Shown here: positions 52,740 to 61,728 of the stretch, piece by piece
How positions within the stretch are numbered: the stretch's first letter is position 1
How the letters are laid out: the number at the start of each line of letters is the position of its first letter
DNA from: Planobispora longispora
GTDB taxonomy: Bacteria > Actinomycetota > Actinomycetes > Streptosporangiales > Streptosporangiaceae
Assembly: GCF_016863135.1 (NCBI RefSeq)
Contig: NZ_BOOH01000036.1
Coordinates: 1 to 64,000 of the forward strand
Direction: 5' to 3'
Length of the DNA: 64,000 nucleotides
Notes under the pieces: model-generated
What the model was told of the DNA's origin: nothing
Databases searched by the model: none
What the model saw: the letters and a program-made list of their open reading frames with translations, nothing else
Translations under genes and position numbers: made by a program

Positions 52740-53267
52740 TCAGCAGCTGACCTGGAACTTCTCGCTGAGCATGGTGTCCCCGCCGTCGACCGAGAGCTTC
52801 ACCCGGTACCAGCCGGGGTTGTCGACGATCCGGGGCTCCCACTCGACGGTCTCGCTCCGGCCGGTGAAGGCCGAACCGGAGGTCATGTAGACGCGCCAGC
52901 TCTTGCCGGCGGCGCTCCAGCGCTCGAGGCGCCAGCCGTACGAGACGACGCCCTCGGGGTCGGCGTTCTCGATCACGCTCTGCACCCGGTAGGGCTTCGC
53001 GCAGCCCTGGGTGCCGGTGATCGCGCTGACGGTGAGCTTGCCCGACGCCGGGATCGCGTCGGTCGTGACGGGGACCGCCTCCGCGGACAGGCTCACCGTC
53101 TGCACGGGAGCGCCCGCGGTCGCGTTCGCCCGGGACTCGCCGGAGGCGTCCCGGGACGCCTCCACCCCCACGTAGGCCCCGGTGAAGGCGAGCGTGGCGA
53201 CCAGCAGCTTCACGACGCTTCCGGCCCCACTCGCCAGTACCGGCGTGACACTGCTTCGCGGACTCAT
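52740..53267 (-). CDS. Membrane-anchored extracellular protein, Ig-like
   Basis: 175 residues: one N-terminal TM/signal anchor (about 13-37, VVKLLVATLAFTGAYVGV), a Thr/Ala/Ser-rich spacer and a beta-sandwich-like domain (about 75-175) with two Cys (GTQGCAKPYR ... FQVSC). ATG 53265-53267 lies behind AAGGTGTG; an in-frame ATG at 53276 is possible. No recognised family. Confidence 0.7.
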   Translation of the reverse strand: MSPRSSVTPVLASGAGSVVKLLVATLAFTGAYVGVEASRDASGESRANATAGAPVQTVSLSAEAVPVTTDAIPASGKLTVSAITGTQGCAKPYRVQSVIENADPEGVVSYGWRLERWSAAGKSWRVYMTSGSAFTGRSETVEWEPRIVDNPGWYRVKLSVDGGDTMLSEKFQVSC

Positions 53268-53419
53268 GACACACACCTTCTTTCGTCACTCATATGTGTA
53301 CGGCGGAAGGGTTGATCTCCGCTTGCGGTGCGCTTGCAGTGCCCCGGCGGCTGAAGATGAGGTAAGCCTGTCCTAATATCTAGTATCAGTTGGCGAAGTG
53401 ATCCTGGCGGTGGTGCGCG

Positions 53420-53959
53420 GTGAACCGATACGTTTCGGCGGCTATCCCCGACCCCACCGCCCCGGCGGTCCTGATCCCGTTCCTGCTGGGCATGGTCGGT
53501 CTCTTCGCCGCCTTCCAGGTCTACTACTGGGTCGGCCACAAGCTCGGCCCGAAGATCTACGCCTCCCGCCTGGGCAGGAAGGTCGGCGACGACAGGATCC
53601 GCCAGGCCGAGGCGTTCGTCGCACGGTGGGGCGCCCTGGCCGTCTACGGATGCTTCTGGGTCCCCGGCGTGCGGCACTCCCTGCCCTGGGTGGCCGGGGT
53701 GCTCAGAATCTCCTATCCGAAGTATCTCGTCGCCAGCGCGCTCGGCTGCCTGACCTGGTGTCCCGTGACATACTTCGGGCTCTACTCGGTCATCTGGGGC
53801 TGGCTGGCGCTCGCCGGGCGTTCGCCGCTCACGGCGGGGGCCGTCGCCGCGGTCGTGATCGTGGCACTCGCGGTGTTCGTACGGCGCCGCCGCGCGGCCG
53901 CCGCGGAGGACGCGCCCACGCCCGCGAAGGGCTCGCCGTCCCCCGGTCCGCGAGGGTGA
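53420..53959 (+). CDS. DedA-family membrane protein, short
   Basis: 179 residues with four to five TM helices and the DedA signature RWGALAVYGCFWVPGVRHSLPWVAGVLRISYPKYL. It is shorter at the N-terminus than usual DedA proteins (about 200-220). GTG 53420 has a weak ribosome site. DedA proteins are undecaprenyl-phosphate/lipid flippases in several bacteria; here the substrate is unknown. The tail is Pro/Ala-rich and charged. Confidence 0.75.
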   Translation: MNRYVSAAIPDPTAPAVLIPFLLGMVGLFAAFQVYYWVGHKLGPKIYASRLGRKVGDDRIRQAEAFVARWGALAVYGCFWVPGVRHSLPWVAGVLRISYPKYLVASALGCLTWCPVTYFGLYSVIWGWLALAGRSPLTAGAVAAVVIVALAVFVRRRRAAAAEDAPTPAKGSPSPGPRG

Positions 53960-54049
53960 TTCCTCACGATCGAGCCCCTGCGCCACGGATATCAATATTT
54001 CAATAGCCAAACTCCCAAGAAGCGTGTCTTTGCGGTGGGTTCTGCCACG

Positions 54050-54991
54050 ATGATCCGTATGCATAACGGGGGAATCCGCCTCATCGCCTGTGCCGCCCTG
54101 ACCGGCCCAACCCTCCTGGTCTCCGGGTTCGCCACGCCGGCCCACAGCGCGCCTGCCCGCCACGCGCCTGTCTACACAACCGCGCCCGCCCCGCCCGCCG
54201 CGTTCACCGCGCCCCTCGCGCCCGCCGTGCACGCCCGCGCGGCCTACCTGGTCGACACCACCACGGGAACGGTCCACCTGAGCAAGCGCGCCACCGAGCG
54301 GGTGCCGATCGCCAGTCTCACCAAGGTCATGACGGCCTACGTCGTGCTGCGGGAGGCCCGGCTGGGCGACGTCGTCACGGTCAGGAAGCCGGACGTCCGG
54401 CACGCCAGGCGGAACGACGCCACCCACGCCTCCCTGCGCCCCGGGGAACGCCTGACCGTCCGGGACCTGCTCTACGGCGTGATGCTCCCCTCCGGCGCGG
54501 ACGCCTCCCACGCGCTGGCCCGCGTCTACGGCCCCGGCCAGGCCAGGTTCGTGGCCAAGATGAACGCCGCGGCCCGCGCTCTGGGCCTGGAGGACACCCG
54601 CTACAGCAACGCCGACGGGCTGCCCAAGCCCCGGGGCGGCGGCTACTCCACCGCCTTCGACCAGGCGAAGCTGGCCGACGTCGTGCTGCGCGACCCGGTG
54701 CTGTCGGTCATCGCCGCCGAGGACCGGTACGTCGTGCCCAGAACCGGGGTGCACCGCGCCCACACCTGGACGAACACCAACAAGCTGCTCCGCCGCGTCC
54801 CCGGCGCGCTGGGCGTCAAGACCGGTTACACCCGCGCGGCCGGCTACTGCCTGTCCTTCGCCGCCGACCTCGACGGCCACCGGGTGATCGGCGTCCTGCT
54901 CGGAGACCCGAAGTCCGAACGGCGCTTCCGCACCGCCGAACGCCTCCTGAACTGGGCCTCCGCCCAGACGGCCTACGACGGAGGCCTCTGA
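54050..54991 (+). CDS. D-Ala-D-Ala carboxypeptidase (PBP5-like serine peptidase)
   Basis: 313 residues with signal peptide (cleavage after about residue 35, HSA). Active-site SxxK: Ser89-Leu-Thr-Lys92; second motif SGA (Ser148) in place of SxN, as in the K15 group (SGC) variation; KTG at 257-259. It trims or cross-links peptidoglycan stem peptides outside the membrane. Start uncertain: ATG 54050, ATG 54059 or GTG 54035. There is no C-terminal anchor, so it may be released or wall-bound. Confidence 0.87.
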   Translation: MIRMHNGGIRLIACAALTGPTLLVSGFATPAHSAPARHAPVYTTAPAPPAAFTAPLAPAVHARAAYLVDTTTGTVHLSKRATERVPIASLTKVMTAYVVLREARLGDVVTVRKPDVRHARRNDATHASLRPGERLTVRDLLYGVMLPSGADASHALARVYGPGQARFVAKMNAAARALGLEDTRYSNADGLPKPRGGGYSTAFDQAKLADVVLRDPVLSVIAAEDRYVVPRTGVHRAHTWTNTNKLLRRVPGALGVKTGYTRAAGYCLSFAADLDGHRVIGVLLGDPKSERRFRTAERLLNWASAQTAYDGGL

Positions 54992-55052
54992 CCGGCTCCC
55001 GTCTCCGCTCCGCCCTTCCGAGGCCGGGCGCCGTACCGGGTGGGCGCCGGGA

Positions 55053-55895
55053 TCAGGGGCGCGCGGTCCCGCGCATCAGGCCGTGGCAGGCGATGGCGGC
55101 GGCGGCCACCACGTTGAGGGAGTCGACGCCCAGGTCCATCGCCGCCGGGCTCATCGGGATGCACACCGGCTCGTCGGCCTCGTGCAGCCAGCGGGAGGAC
55201 AGCCCGTCCCCCTCGGACCCCAGCAGGAGCGCCACCCGTTCCCCCATCTCGGCCTCGTCCATGGGGGTGGCGCCCTGGTCGGGGGTCAGCGCCAGCAGCC
55301 GGCAGCCCGCCGCCCGGAGCTCCTCCAGCCCCGAGTACCAGTTCTCCATCCTGGCGTACGGGATCGCGAACACCGCCCCCATGGAGACCTTCACCGACCT
55401 CCGGTAGAGGGGGTCGGCGCAGCGGGGTGAGAGGATCACGGCCTCGACGCCCAGGGCGGCGGCGCAGCGGAAGATGGCGCCGACGTTGCCGTGGTCCACG
55501 AGGTCTTCCAGGACCAGGACGCGGCGGGGCGCGTCTCCCGCGCCGGCGCCCGCACCGGAGGTTCCACCCAGGATCTCCGCCACCGCGGGCAGCGGCCGCC
55601 GTTCCATCGAGGCGAGCGCGCCCCGGTGCACCGGGAAACCGGCGATCTTCTCCATCACGTCGTCGTCCACCACGTGGACCCGGTCGCCGAGACCGGCCAG
55701 GACGTCGTCCAGGGAGGCGGCCCAGCGGCGGGTCAGCAGCACCGAGCGGACCGGGTAGCCGGCGGCGACGGCGCGGCGGATCACCTTCTCCCCCTCGGCG
55801 ATGAAGAGGCCGTGCTCGGCCTCCAGGCTCTTGCGGAGTTCGACGTCGCGCAGACCGGCGTAGTCGGCGAAGCGGGGATCGAGGGCGTCAGGCAC
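55053..55895 (-). CDS. SpoU/TrmH-family RNA 2'-O-methyltransferase
   Basis: 280 residues. N-terminal substrate domain (FIAEGEKVIRRAV), SPOUT fold with EDLVDHGNVGAIFRCAAALG, LGSEGDGLSS and IPMSPAAMDLGVDSLNV. Methylates a tRNA or rRNA ribose; exact target unclear. It overlaps the upstream DUF4184 gene by 8 bases, so it is coupled. Confidence 0.9.
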   Translation of the reverse strand: MPDALDPRFADYAGLRDVELRKSLEAEHGLFIAEGEKVIRRAVAAGYPVRSVLLTRRWAASLDDVLAGLGDRVHVVDDDVMEKIAGFPVHRGALASMERRPLPAVAEILGGTSGAGAGAGDAPRRVLVLEDLVDHGNVGAIFRCAAALGVEAVILSPRCADPLYRRSVKVSMGAVFAIPYARMENWYSGLEELRAAGCRLLALTPDQGATPMDEAEMGERVALLLGSEGDGLSSRWLHEADEPVCIPMSPAAMDLGVDSLNVVAAAAIACHGLMRGTARP

Positions 55896-56661
55896 TTTCG
55901 AATCCTGCCATGACCCGCCTGAGCTGCCAGGTGACCGCGTAGGCGAGCAGCCCGAGGCAGCAGCCGACCATCACCCCGGCGCCCAGCCGGGTCAGCACCG
56001 CGGAGCGGCTGTCGGGCGGGAAGAGCAGGGGCCAGGCGGCCGTCCACAGCAGGATCGAGCCGGCGGTCGCCGCGAGGACGGCGTAGCGGGTCCGGACGGA
56101 CAGCGCCAGGCGCTCCGGCACCGGCCGGGGCTCCATCCGGTTCAGCCCTCGCCAGGCCCACGCGACCACGGCGGCCAGGCCGATGACCGTGGAGACGTAC
56201 TGGAACACGCGGAACAGCGGCAGCACCCCGGCCACCCGCGTGTCCAGCCACTGCCAGCCCCAGAGCTCCGCGCTGTAGGAGTGGGTGAAGGAGTCCCACA
56301 TCATGTGGGTGAACGCGCCGATCACCCCTCCGGCGAGCACCGCCGGCAGGCGGCGCGGGCCGTACCGGCCGGGGGCGAGGGCGGCCGCGCGGCCGGACAG
56401 GGAGGGCGGCAGCAGGGCGGTCAGCGGGTCGCGCAGCAGGCCGTGGAAGACGATCATCAGTAGCGCCACGGCGAGGGGCGCGAGGGTGAGGACCCCCGCC
56501 GGGGAGTGCCAGATCACGTAGTCCGGCAGGAACGGCAGGAAGATCGGCAGGTCGGGGACCATCGTGCCCAGCGCCAGCGCCCAGGGGTCGAGCACGCGGC
56601 GGATCCGCTCCGAGGAGATGAGCGGGAGCACCGCCGCGATGTGACTGGGCGTGAACGGCAT
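55888..56661 (-). CDS. DUF4184 integral membrane protein
   Basis: 257 residues with six to seven TM helices; start MPFTPSHIAAVLPL and HMMWDSFTHSY motif (His/Asp cluster) as in DUF4184 proteins, which resemble YdjM-type metal-dependent hydrolases of the membrane. Its end overlaps the SpoU gene by 8 bases. Function unknown. Confidence 0.8.
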   Translation of the reverse strand: MPFTPSHIAAVLPLISSERIRRVLDPWALALGTMVPDLPIFLPFLPDYVIWHSPAGVLTLAPLAVALLMIVFHGLLRDPLTALLPPSLSGRAAALAPGRYGPRRLPAVLAGGVIGAFTHMMWDSFTHSYSAELWGWQWLDTRVAGVLPLFRVFQYVSTVIGLAAVVAWAWRGLNRMEPRPVPERLALSVRTRYAVLAATAGSILLWTAAWPLLFPPDSRSAVLTRLGAGVMVGCCLGLLAYAVTWQLRRVMAGFESA

Positions 56662-56801
56662 GCTTCCCCCGTAGCGGTTGATATGTCCACGGTGCAGCTT
56701 ACGCGGCCGGGCCGGTCACCGAGCGTCCGGAAAAGCGAGGCGATATAACGGAGGGTGAACAATCGACCACTGAACGCTCCGACGGGAATCCGGAGGCCAC
56801 C

Positions 56802-57446
56802 GTGACCGAGCGGACCGCTGATCACGACGTGCTCCGGCGGGCGCCCGGCGAGCGATGGCTGCGGGACGCGCGCAGGGCGCGCATGTTGTCGCTGGCGACC
56901 CTGGTCTGGCTGGGCGCCGAGAGCGGGCTCGGCATCGCCGCCGGGCTGCGGGCGCACTCGGTGGCGCTGATCGGCTGGGGCGTGTGGTCGCTGGTGGAGG
57001 CCCTGGCCAGCCTCATCGTGGTCTGGCGGTTCACCGGGGCGCGGACCTTCTCGGCGGACGCGGAGGAGCGGGCGCGCAAGGCGGTGGCGGTCAGCTTCTG
57101 GCTGCTCGCCCCCTATCTCGTGATCCATGTGGCGCACGACCTGGACGCCGGGCACCGGGCCGGGCCCAGCGCGCTCGGTATGGCGGTGACCGCGGTGAGC
57201 CTGGTGGGCATGCCCGTCCTGGGCCTGGCGAAGCGGAGGCTGGGCGCGCGGCTCCACTCGGCGGCCACCGCGGGCGAGGGAACCCAGAACCTGATGTGCG
57301 CGGCGCTCTCCGCGGGAGTGCTGGCCGGGCTCGGCCTCAACGGCGCCGGCTGGTGGTGGGCCGACCCGGCGATGGCCGTTCTCCTGGCCGCGACGGCCGT
57401 ACGGGAGGGCCGGAAGACCTGGCGCGGGCACTCCTGCTGCCACTGA
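56802..57446 (+). CDS. CDF-like cation transporter, TM domain only
   Basis: 214 residues with six hydrophobic segments; resembles the membrane domain of cation-diffusion-facilitator transporters, but His/Asp metal motifs are weak and there is no cytoplasmic CDF domain; C-terminal GHSCCH could bind metal. GTG 56802 follows GGAGGCC. Possibly a member of a CDF-related family of unknown substrate. Confidence 0.65.
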   Translation: MTERTADHDVLRRAPGERWLRDARRARMLSLATLVWLGAESGLGIAAGLRAHSVALIGWGVWSLVEALASLIVVWRFTGARTFSADAEERARKAVAVSFWLLAPYLVIHVAHDLDAGHRAGPSALGMAVTAVSLVGMPVLGLAKRRLGARLHSAATAGEGTQNLMCAALSAGVLAGLGLNGAGWWWADPAMAVLLAATAVREGRKTWRGHSCCH

Positions 57447-57463
57447 TCCACCCCCTCTTCACA

Positions 57464-57478
57464 GTCTCCTCCGGAGAC
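57464..57478 (+). terminator. Hairpin after the CDF-like gene
   Basis: GTCTCC, TCC, GGAGAC at 57464-57478: 6 pairs and a 3-base loop, 18 bases past the stop. Confidence 0.45.
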
Positions 57479-57632
57479 CCAGCCGTTCCTTACCGATACG
57501 TAGCGTCATATCGGCACTAAAAGGGCTGTTTTGCCACAGTAAGCGTTACCAGTACAGTTCCGTGAATATTGCGGCGTACCTCCAGATAAGGTGACCCGCT
57601 AGCTTCATGACACCGACACCGAAGAGGGCATC

Positions 57633-59408
57633 GTGGGCGGACGGCACCGGACGGATGAACTCGACGACGGCTACGGCTCCTACAACGCGCCGGCCCGGCG
57701 GCGCCGGGGCGGGCGGAGCAAGGTGCTGGTCCCGCTCGCGGGATCCGTCGCCCTCGCCGTTCTGCTCGGCGTGGCGGCCTTCGTCATCATCAACCGGGAT
57801 CCGGAAGGCTGCTCCGGAGACGAGGTCGCCCTCCGGGTCACCGCCTCGCCCGACATCCAGCCCGCCGTGGCGCGGGTCGCCGAGCGCTTCAACAAGGCCG
57901 GGCACGACATCGACGGCAAGTGCGCGAACGTCAAGGTGACCAAGGCGGCCTCGGCGAAGGTCGCCGCCGGGCTGAGCGGGAGCGGCGGCAAGATCGGCGC
58001 GATGGACATGTGGATCCCCGACTCGTCGTTGTGGGTGGCCGGCGCCCGCGTGAAGAACCCGGACCTGCCCGCGCCGGGCAAGTCCGTCGCCCAGTCCCCC
58101 GTCGTCCTGGTGGCGTCGGGCTCGATGGTCCCGAACCTGAAGAAGGCGTTCGGCGAGGCCAGCTGGAGCGGCATGATCAGCGCCACGAACGCGGCCAACG
58201 TCGACGGGCCCGGCCGCAAGGTGCGCGTGCTCGCGCTGGACCCCGCGCTCAACGCCGCCGGGCTCGGCGCGCTGCTGGCCGCCTCCGGGGTGGCCACGGC
58301 CGCCGGCATCGGCCAGGAGCAGCTGGTCGGCGCGATGAAGACGCTGTCCGGCTCGACCGTCAAGGACCAGGAGGCGCTGCTGTCCAGCCTGGGCGTCAAG
58401 GGCCGCCGCACCCCGCTGGGCATCTCCTCCGAGCAGGGCATCTGGGCGTTCAACACGACGAAGAAGCCCGAGGCCCCGGCCGTGCCGCTCTATCCGGCCG
58501 AGGGCACCTTCAACCTCGACTACCCGGTGGTCATCACCACCGGGGACCAGGAGGTCCGCAAGGTCGCCGAGGAGTTCACCAAGGAGCTCGGCACCGACGC
58601 CGCCCGCAAGGACCTGTACGACCAGGGCTTCCGCACCCCGGACGGCAAGGGCGGCACGGCCATCTCCGAGACCGACGGTTTCCAGGCCAAGGCCCCGCAG
58701 GCGCTGGACATGCCCGACGCCAAGACCGTCGCGCGGATGTCCCAGTCGTGGTCGCGGATGAACCTCGGCACCCGCCTGGTCACCCTGCTGGACATCTCCG
58801 GCACCATGGCGCTGCCGATCCCCGGCACCGGCCTGACCCGGATGCAGGCGATCAGCAAGATCGCCCTTGAGGGCATGCAGCTCTTCCCGACCAGCAGCGA
58901 GATGGGGCTCTGGCAGTTCTCCACCGACCTCGACGGCCCGGGCGTGGACTACCTCGAGACGGTTCCCGTCGGCCCGCTGACCGAGACCGTGGACGGCGTG
59001 CTCCGCCGGGATCTCATCCGGCAGAAGCTGGCGACGGTCCAGGCCAAGGCGACCGGTGACACCGGCCTCAACGACACCCTCGCCGCCGCCTACAAGATGA
59101 TGAAGGACACCTACAAGAGCGACAAGATCAACACGATCCTCATCCTCACGGACGGCGCCGGCAACGACAACCCGGGCGGGATGACCGACCAGCAGATCGT
59201 GAGGTTCCTCAAGAAGGAGTTCGACCCGGAGAAGCCGGTCAGCATCATCCTCATCGCCTACAGCCCCGACGCGGCCGGGGGCAAGCGCCAGATGGACGCC
59301 CTGGCCAAGGCGACCAACGGCGACGCCTACGTCGCCAAGGAGATCCTCCAGATCCGCAAGTTCTTCCTGGACGGCATGGCGCGCCGCCTCTGCTCCCCCA
59401 ACTGCTGA
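57633..59408 (+). CDS. Membrane-anchored binding-protein/VWA fusion
   Basis: 591 residues. Cytoplasmic N-terminus (Tyr/Gly/Arg-rich), one TM (about 31-53), then an extracytoplasmic substrate-binding-like domain (about 65-370: VTASPDIQPAVARVAERFNKAG...SVAQSPVVLVASG) and a VWA domain (about 380-591) with MIDAS DISGT at 387-391 and TDGAGNDNPGG. GTG 57633. The pairing of ligand-binding and metal-ion adhesion modules suggests a surface scaffold. Followed by a strong terminator. Confidence 0.85.
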   Translation: MGGRHRTDELDDGYGSYNAPARRRRGGRSKVLVPLAGSVALAVLLGVAAFVIINRDPEGCSGDEVALRVTASPDIQPAVARVAERFNKAGHDIDGKCANVKVTKAASAKVAAGLSGSGGKIGAMDMWIPDSSLWVAGARVKNPDLPAPGKSVAQSPVVLVASGSMVPNLKKAFGEASWSGMISATNAANVDGPGRKVRVLALDPALNAAGLGALLAASGVATAAGIGQEQLVGAMKTLSGSTVKDQEALLSSLGVKGRRTPLGISSEQGIWAFNTTKKPEAPAVPLYPAEGTFNLDYPVVITTGDQEVRKVAEEFTKELGTDAARKDLYDQGFRTPDGKGGTAISETDGFQAKAPQALDMPDAKTVARMSQSWSRMNLGTRLVTLLDISGTMALPIPGTGLTRMQAISKIALEGMQLFPTSSEMGLWQFSTDLDGPGVDYLETVPVGPLTETVDGVLRRDLIRQKLATVQAKATGDTGLNDTLAAAYKMMKDTYKSDKINTILILTDGAGNDNPGGMTDQQIVRFLKKEFDPEKPVSIILIAYSPDAAGGKRQMDALAKATNGDAYVAKEILQIRKFFLDGMARRLCSPNC

Positions 59409-59421
59409 TCTCCGCGCTGTG

Positions 59422-59458
59422 CGGCTGGTGCCCCAAGGGCACCAGCCGTTTCAGTTTT
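59422..59458 (+). terminator. Intrinsic terminator of the VWA gene
   Basis: CGGCTGGTGCCC (59422-59433), CAA, GGGCACCAGCCG (59437-59448): 12 perfect pairs, followed by TTTCAGTTTT. The best rho-independent terminator in the window. Confidence 0.85.
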
Positions 59459-59575
59459 CCCAGCTCATGCCGGGTGGGCATACCAGGACAACTCCCTGCG
59501 GACAGGTGACGTCCTACGCGTGTGGGGTCTCGGGCGTGGCCCGTGAACGAACCCGTCTCGCGGGAGGAAAAGTCC

Positions 59576-61204
59576 GTGCCCGTATGGCCGACCGTCGGCC
59601 GAGCCGACGACCAACGACTCGCGCAGGCACTCCGGCGTGCCGACACCCAGGCGCCCGCGATCCTCTTCGACGCCTACGCCGAACGTCTCAACGACTACGC
59701 CTGCTCGCTGCTGTCCGACCGGGACGGCGCGGCGGAGGCCGTGCACGACGCCCTGGTCACCGCGCAGGGGTGCGCGCACCAGCTGGGCGACCCCGGGCAC
59801 CTGCGGCCCTGGTTGTACGCGCTCGTCCGGTTCCAGTGCGTGGCCAGGACGTCCGGCGGAGCCCAGAACGGGCAGGGCCCGAAGGGCGGGCAGGGCACGA
59901 CGCCGCTGCCGGTCGTGGAGGGCCACGACGACCCCCGGGAGCGCGAACTGGCCGCCCTGGTGCAGGAGGCCCTGGCGGAGCTGGGCGGGCAGGAGCGCGA
60001 GATCCTGGAGCTGGCCCTGCGGCACGGTCTGAGCACCGGCGAGGTCGGCGCGGTGCTCGGGCTGACCTCCAGGCAGGTCACGGCCCGGCTCGACCGCGCC
60101 CGCACCCACCTGGAGAACACCGCCGCCGCGGTCGTGCTCGCCCGGGTCGGCCGGGCGCACTGCCCCGACCTGTCGGCGATGGTCGACTCCTGGGAGGGGC
60201 CGCTCCCCCCGATGTTGCGCCGGAGGCTCTCGGGGCACATCGCCCGCTGCGAGGTCTGCGCCGAGCAGCGGGACCGGCACGTCTCGGCCGGACGCCTGCT
60301 CGACCTGGTGCCGGTGGTCTTCCCGCCCCTCTCGCTGCGCCGCAGGGTCGTCGAGACCTGCGTGAATCCCGAACTGGACGGGGCCCGCACCGCCATCGTG
60401 GAGGCGAGCGACCGCTTCGGCCGCGACGGTTTCCCCGTGGTGCCCGAGCACCGGGCCGCGCCGTCCGCCGCGGCGCGCAAGCCCACGCGGCGCAGGCGGC
60501 GGGGCGGGCGCGGCGTCCCGGCGGCGGTGGCGGCCGCGTGCGTGCTGGCCGCCACCGCGGGGGTGATCCTGGTCACCGGGCAGGACCTCGGCTCGGGACC
60601 GGCCGGGCGGGCCGAGGCCGCGCCGGGGCCGGAACCGGCGGCGACCACCTTCGCGCCGGATCCGGAGACCTCCGGGCCGGACGTCCTCCCCTCCGGCGAG
60701 AGCCCGGAACCGGATCCGACTCCCCCGCCGGACCCCACCGAGAGCGGGACGCCGGCCTCCGCCTCCCAGCCGCCCCGGGCGCCGGCGACCCGGCGTCCGG
60801 CCGCCCAGCGCTCCCGGACCAGCCGCGCGCCCGCCGTCCAGCCCCCGGCCGGGCGACTGATCGTCTCCTGCCCTCCGGACGTCGACCAGGGCGCGGGCCA
60901 GATCCGGCTCACGGCGCGCACGGCCGCCGTCGCCTGGTCGGCGTCCGCCTCCGGCGGATTGACCGTCCATCCCCGCCAGGGACGGCTCAAGGCGGGTGCG
61001 AGCGGAGTGATTTGGGTCACAGTTTCCGACCCCTCCGAGGGAGGCTCAGGGCAGGTCTCGTTCCGCTCCGCCGCAGGTGGGAGCAGTTGCCCGTTCGTAT
61101 GGGAAACCCCGGAACCACCGGAATCCGAGCCTCCGACGGACCCTCCGCCGACGCCTTCCGAGAGCCCTTCCCCCGACCCCGGATCCGAGACGGCGACCCC
61201 TTGA
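59576..61204 (+). CDS. ECF sigma factor fused to zinc-binding anti-sigma, TM and surface domain
   Basis: 542 residues. Sigma region 2 (about 15-80) and region 4 (about 138-182, REILELALRHGLSTGEVGAVLGLTSRQVTARL), then HIARCEVC (HxxxCxxC zinc motif of anti-sigma factors, about 221-228), one TM (about 317-338, after RRRRGGR), a long Pro/Ser/Glu spacer and a beta domain (about 420-510), then a Pro-rich tail. So sigma, anti-sigma and sensor are one chain. GTG 59576 follows GGGAGG. Sigma-anti-sigma fusions are known among actinobacterial ECF groups; release presumably needs proteolysis. Confidence 0.85.
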   Translation: MPVWPTVGRADDQRLAQALRRADTQAPAILFDAYAERLNDYACSLLSDRDGAAEAVHDALVTAQGCAHQLGDPGHLRPWLYALVRFQCVARTSGGAQNGQGPKGGQGTTPLPVVEGHDDPRERELAALVQEALAELGGQEREILELALRHGLSTGEVGAVLGLTSRQVTARLDRARTHLENTAAAVVLARVGRAHCPDLSAMVDSWEGPLPPMLRRRLSGHIARCEVCAEQRDRHVSAGRLLDLVPVVFPPLSLRRRVVETCVNPELDGARTAIVEASDRFGRDGFPVVPEHRAAPSAAARKPTRRRRRGGRGVPAAVAAACVLAATAGVILVTGQDLGSGPAGRAEAAPGPEPAATTFAPDPETSGPDVLPSGESPEPDPTPPPDPTESGTPASASQPPRAPATRRPAAQRSRTSRAPAVQPPAGRLIVSCPPDVDQGAGQIRLTARTAAVAWSASASGGLTVHPRQGRLKAGASGVIWVTVSDPSEGGSGQVSFRSAAGGSSCPFVWETPEPPESEPPTDPPPTPSESPSPDPGSETATP

Positions 61205-61306
61205 CCTCTTGACCACATCTTGGGGCATGTCCCGACATCTCTTTGCTGTCAGGTAAACCATGGACAGATGCCAGACGTCGGCGTTGACGTCCATGCGTGG
61301 CAGTTG

Positions 61307-61321
61307 GTCACATGAAGTGAC
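61307..61321. promoter_or_regulatory. Short dyad before glycan cluster
   Basis: GTCAC (61307-61311), ATGAA, GTGAC (61317-61321), 36 bases before the small membrane gene. Possible regulator site. Confidence 0.35.
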
Positions 61322-61356
61322 GATCAGCCACCCCTTTGCCGTCCGGGAGCCAGGAG

Positions 61357-61728
61357 ATGTCGATCAACATGCGGGTGTTCACCTGGGCACTCGCTCTCGC
61401 GTGCGTCGCGGGCGCCGTGCTCGCACTCACGGAGAGCGAGAGTCCGCTGCGCCTGTTTTTGACTCCCCTGTTCCTTCTGGTGGTGCCCGGGGCCGCGGTC
61501 ACAGGGCTGCTGCGCGACCGCGACCCCCTGGCGGCGCTGTCAGTGGGGGCGATGGCCAGTCTCGTGGTCAACGTCCTGCTCGCCACCGCGATGCTCTCCT
61601 TCAACGCATGGTCGCCGCGTGCCGGCGTGGCAACGATCGCAGTCCTCAGCGGCTTCATCTACGTACTACGTCTTCTGTATCGGGGGAGCGGGAGCATGCA
61701 GACCGAGCAAGGGACCGTGTCACGGTGA
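61357..61728 (+). CDS. Small membrane protein, glycan cluster
   Basis: 123 residues, four hydrophobic segments (about 5-24, 30-50, 58-80, 88-106), polar Gln/Ser/Thr tail. ATG 61357 or 61369. It overlaps the next gene by GTGA, so it is coupled to the FemX/GNAT-like enzyme. Possibly a scaffold for surface glycan synthesis; no family recognised. Confidence 0.7.
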   Translation: MSINMRVFTWALALACVAGAVLALTESESPLRLFLTPLFLLVVPGAAVTGLLRDRDPLAALSVGAMASLVVNVLLATAMLSFNAWSPRAGVATIAVLSGFIYVLRLLYRGSGSMQTEQGTVSR

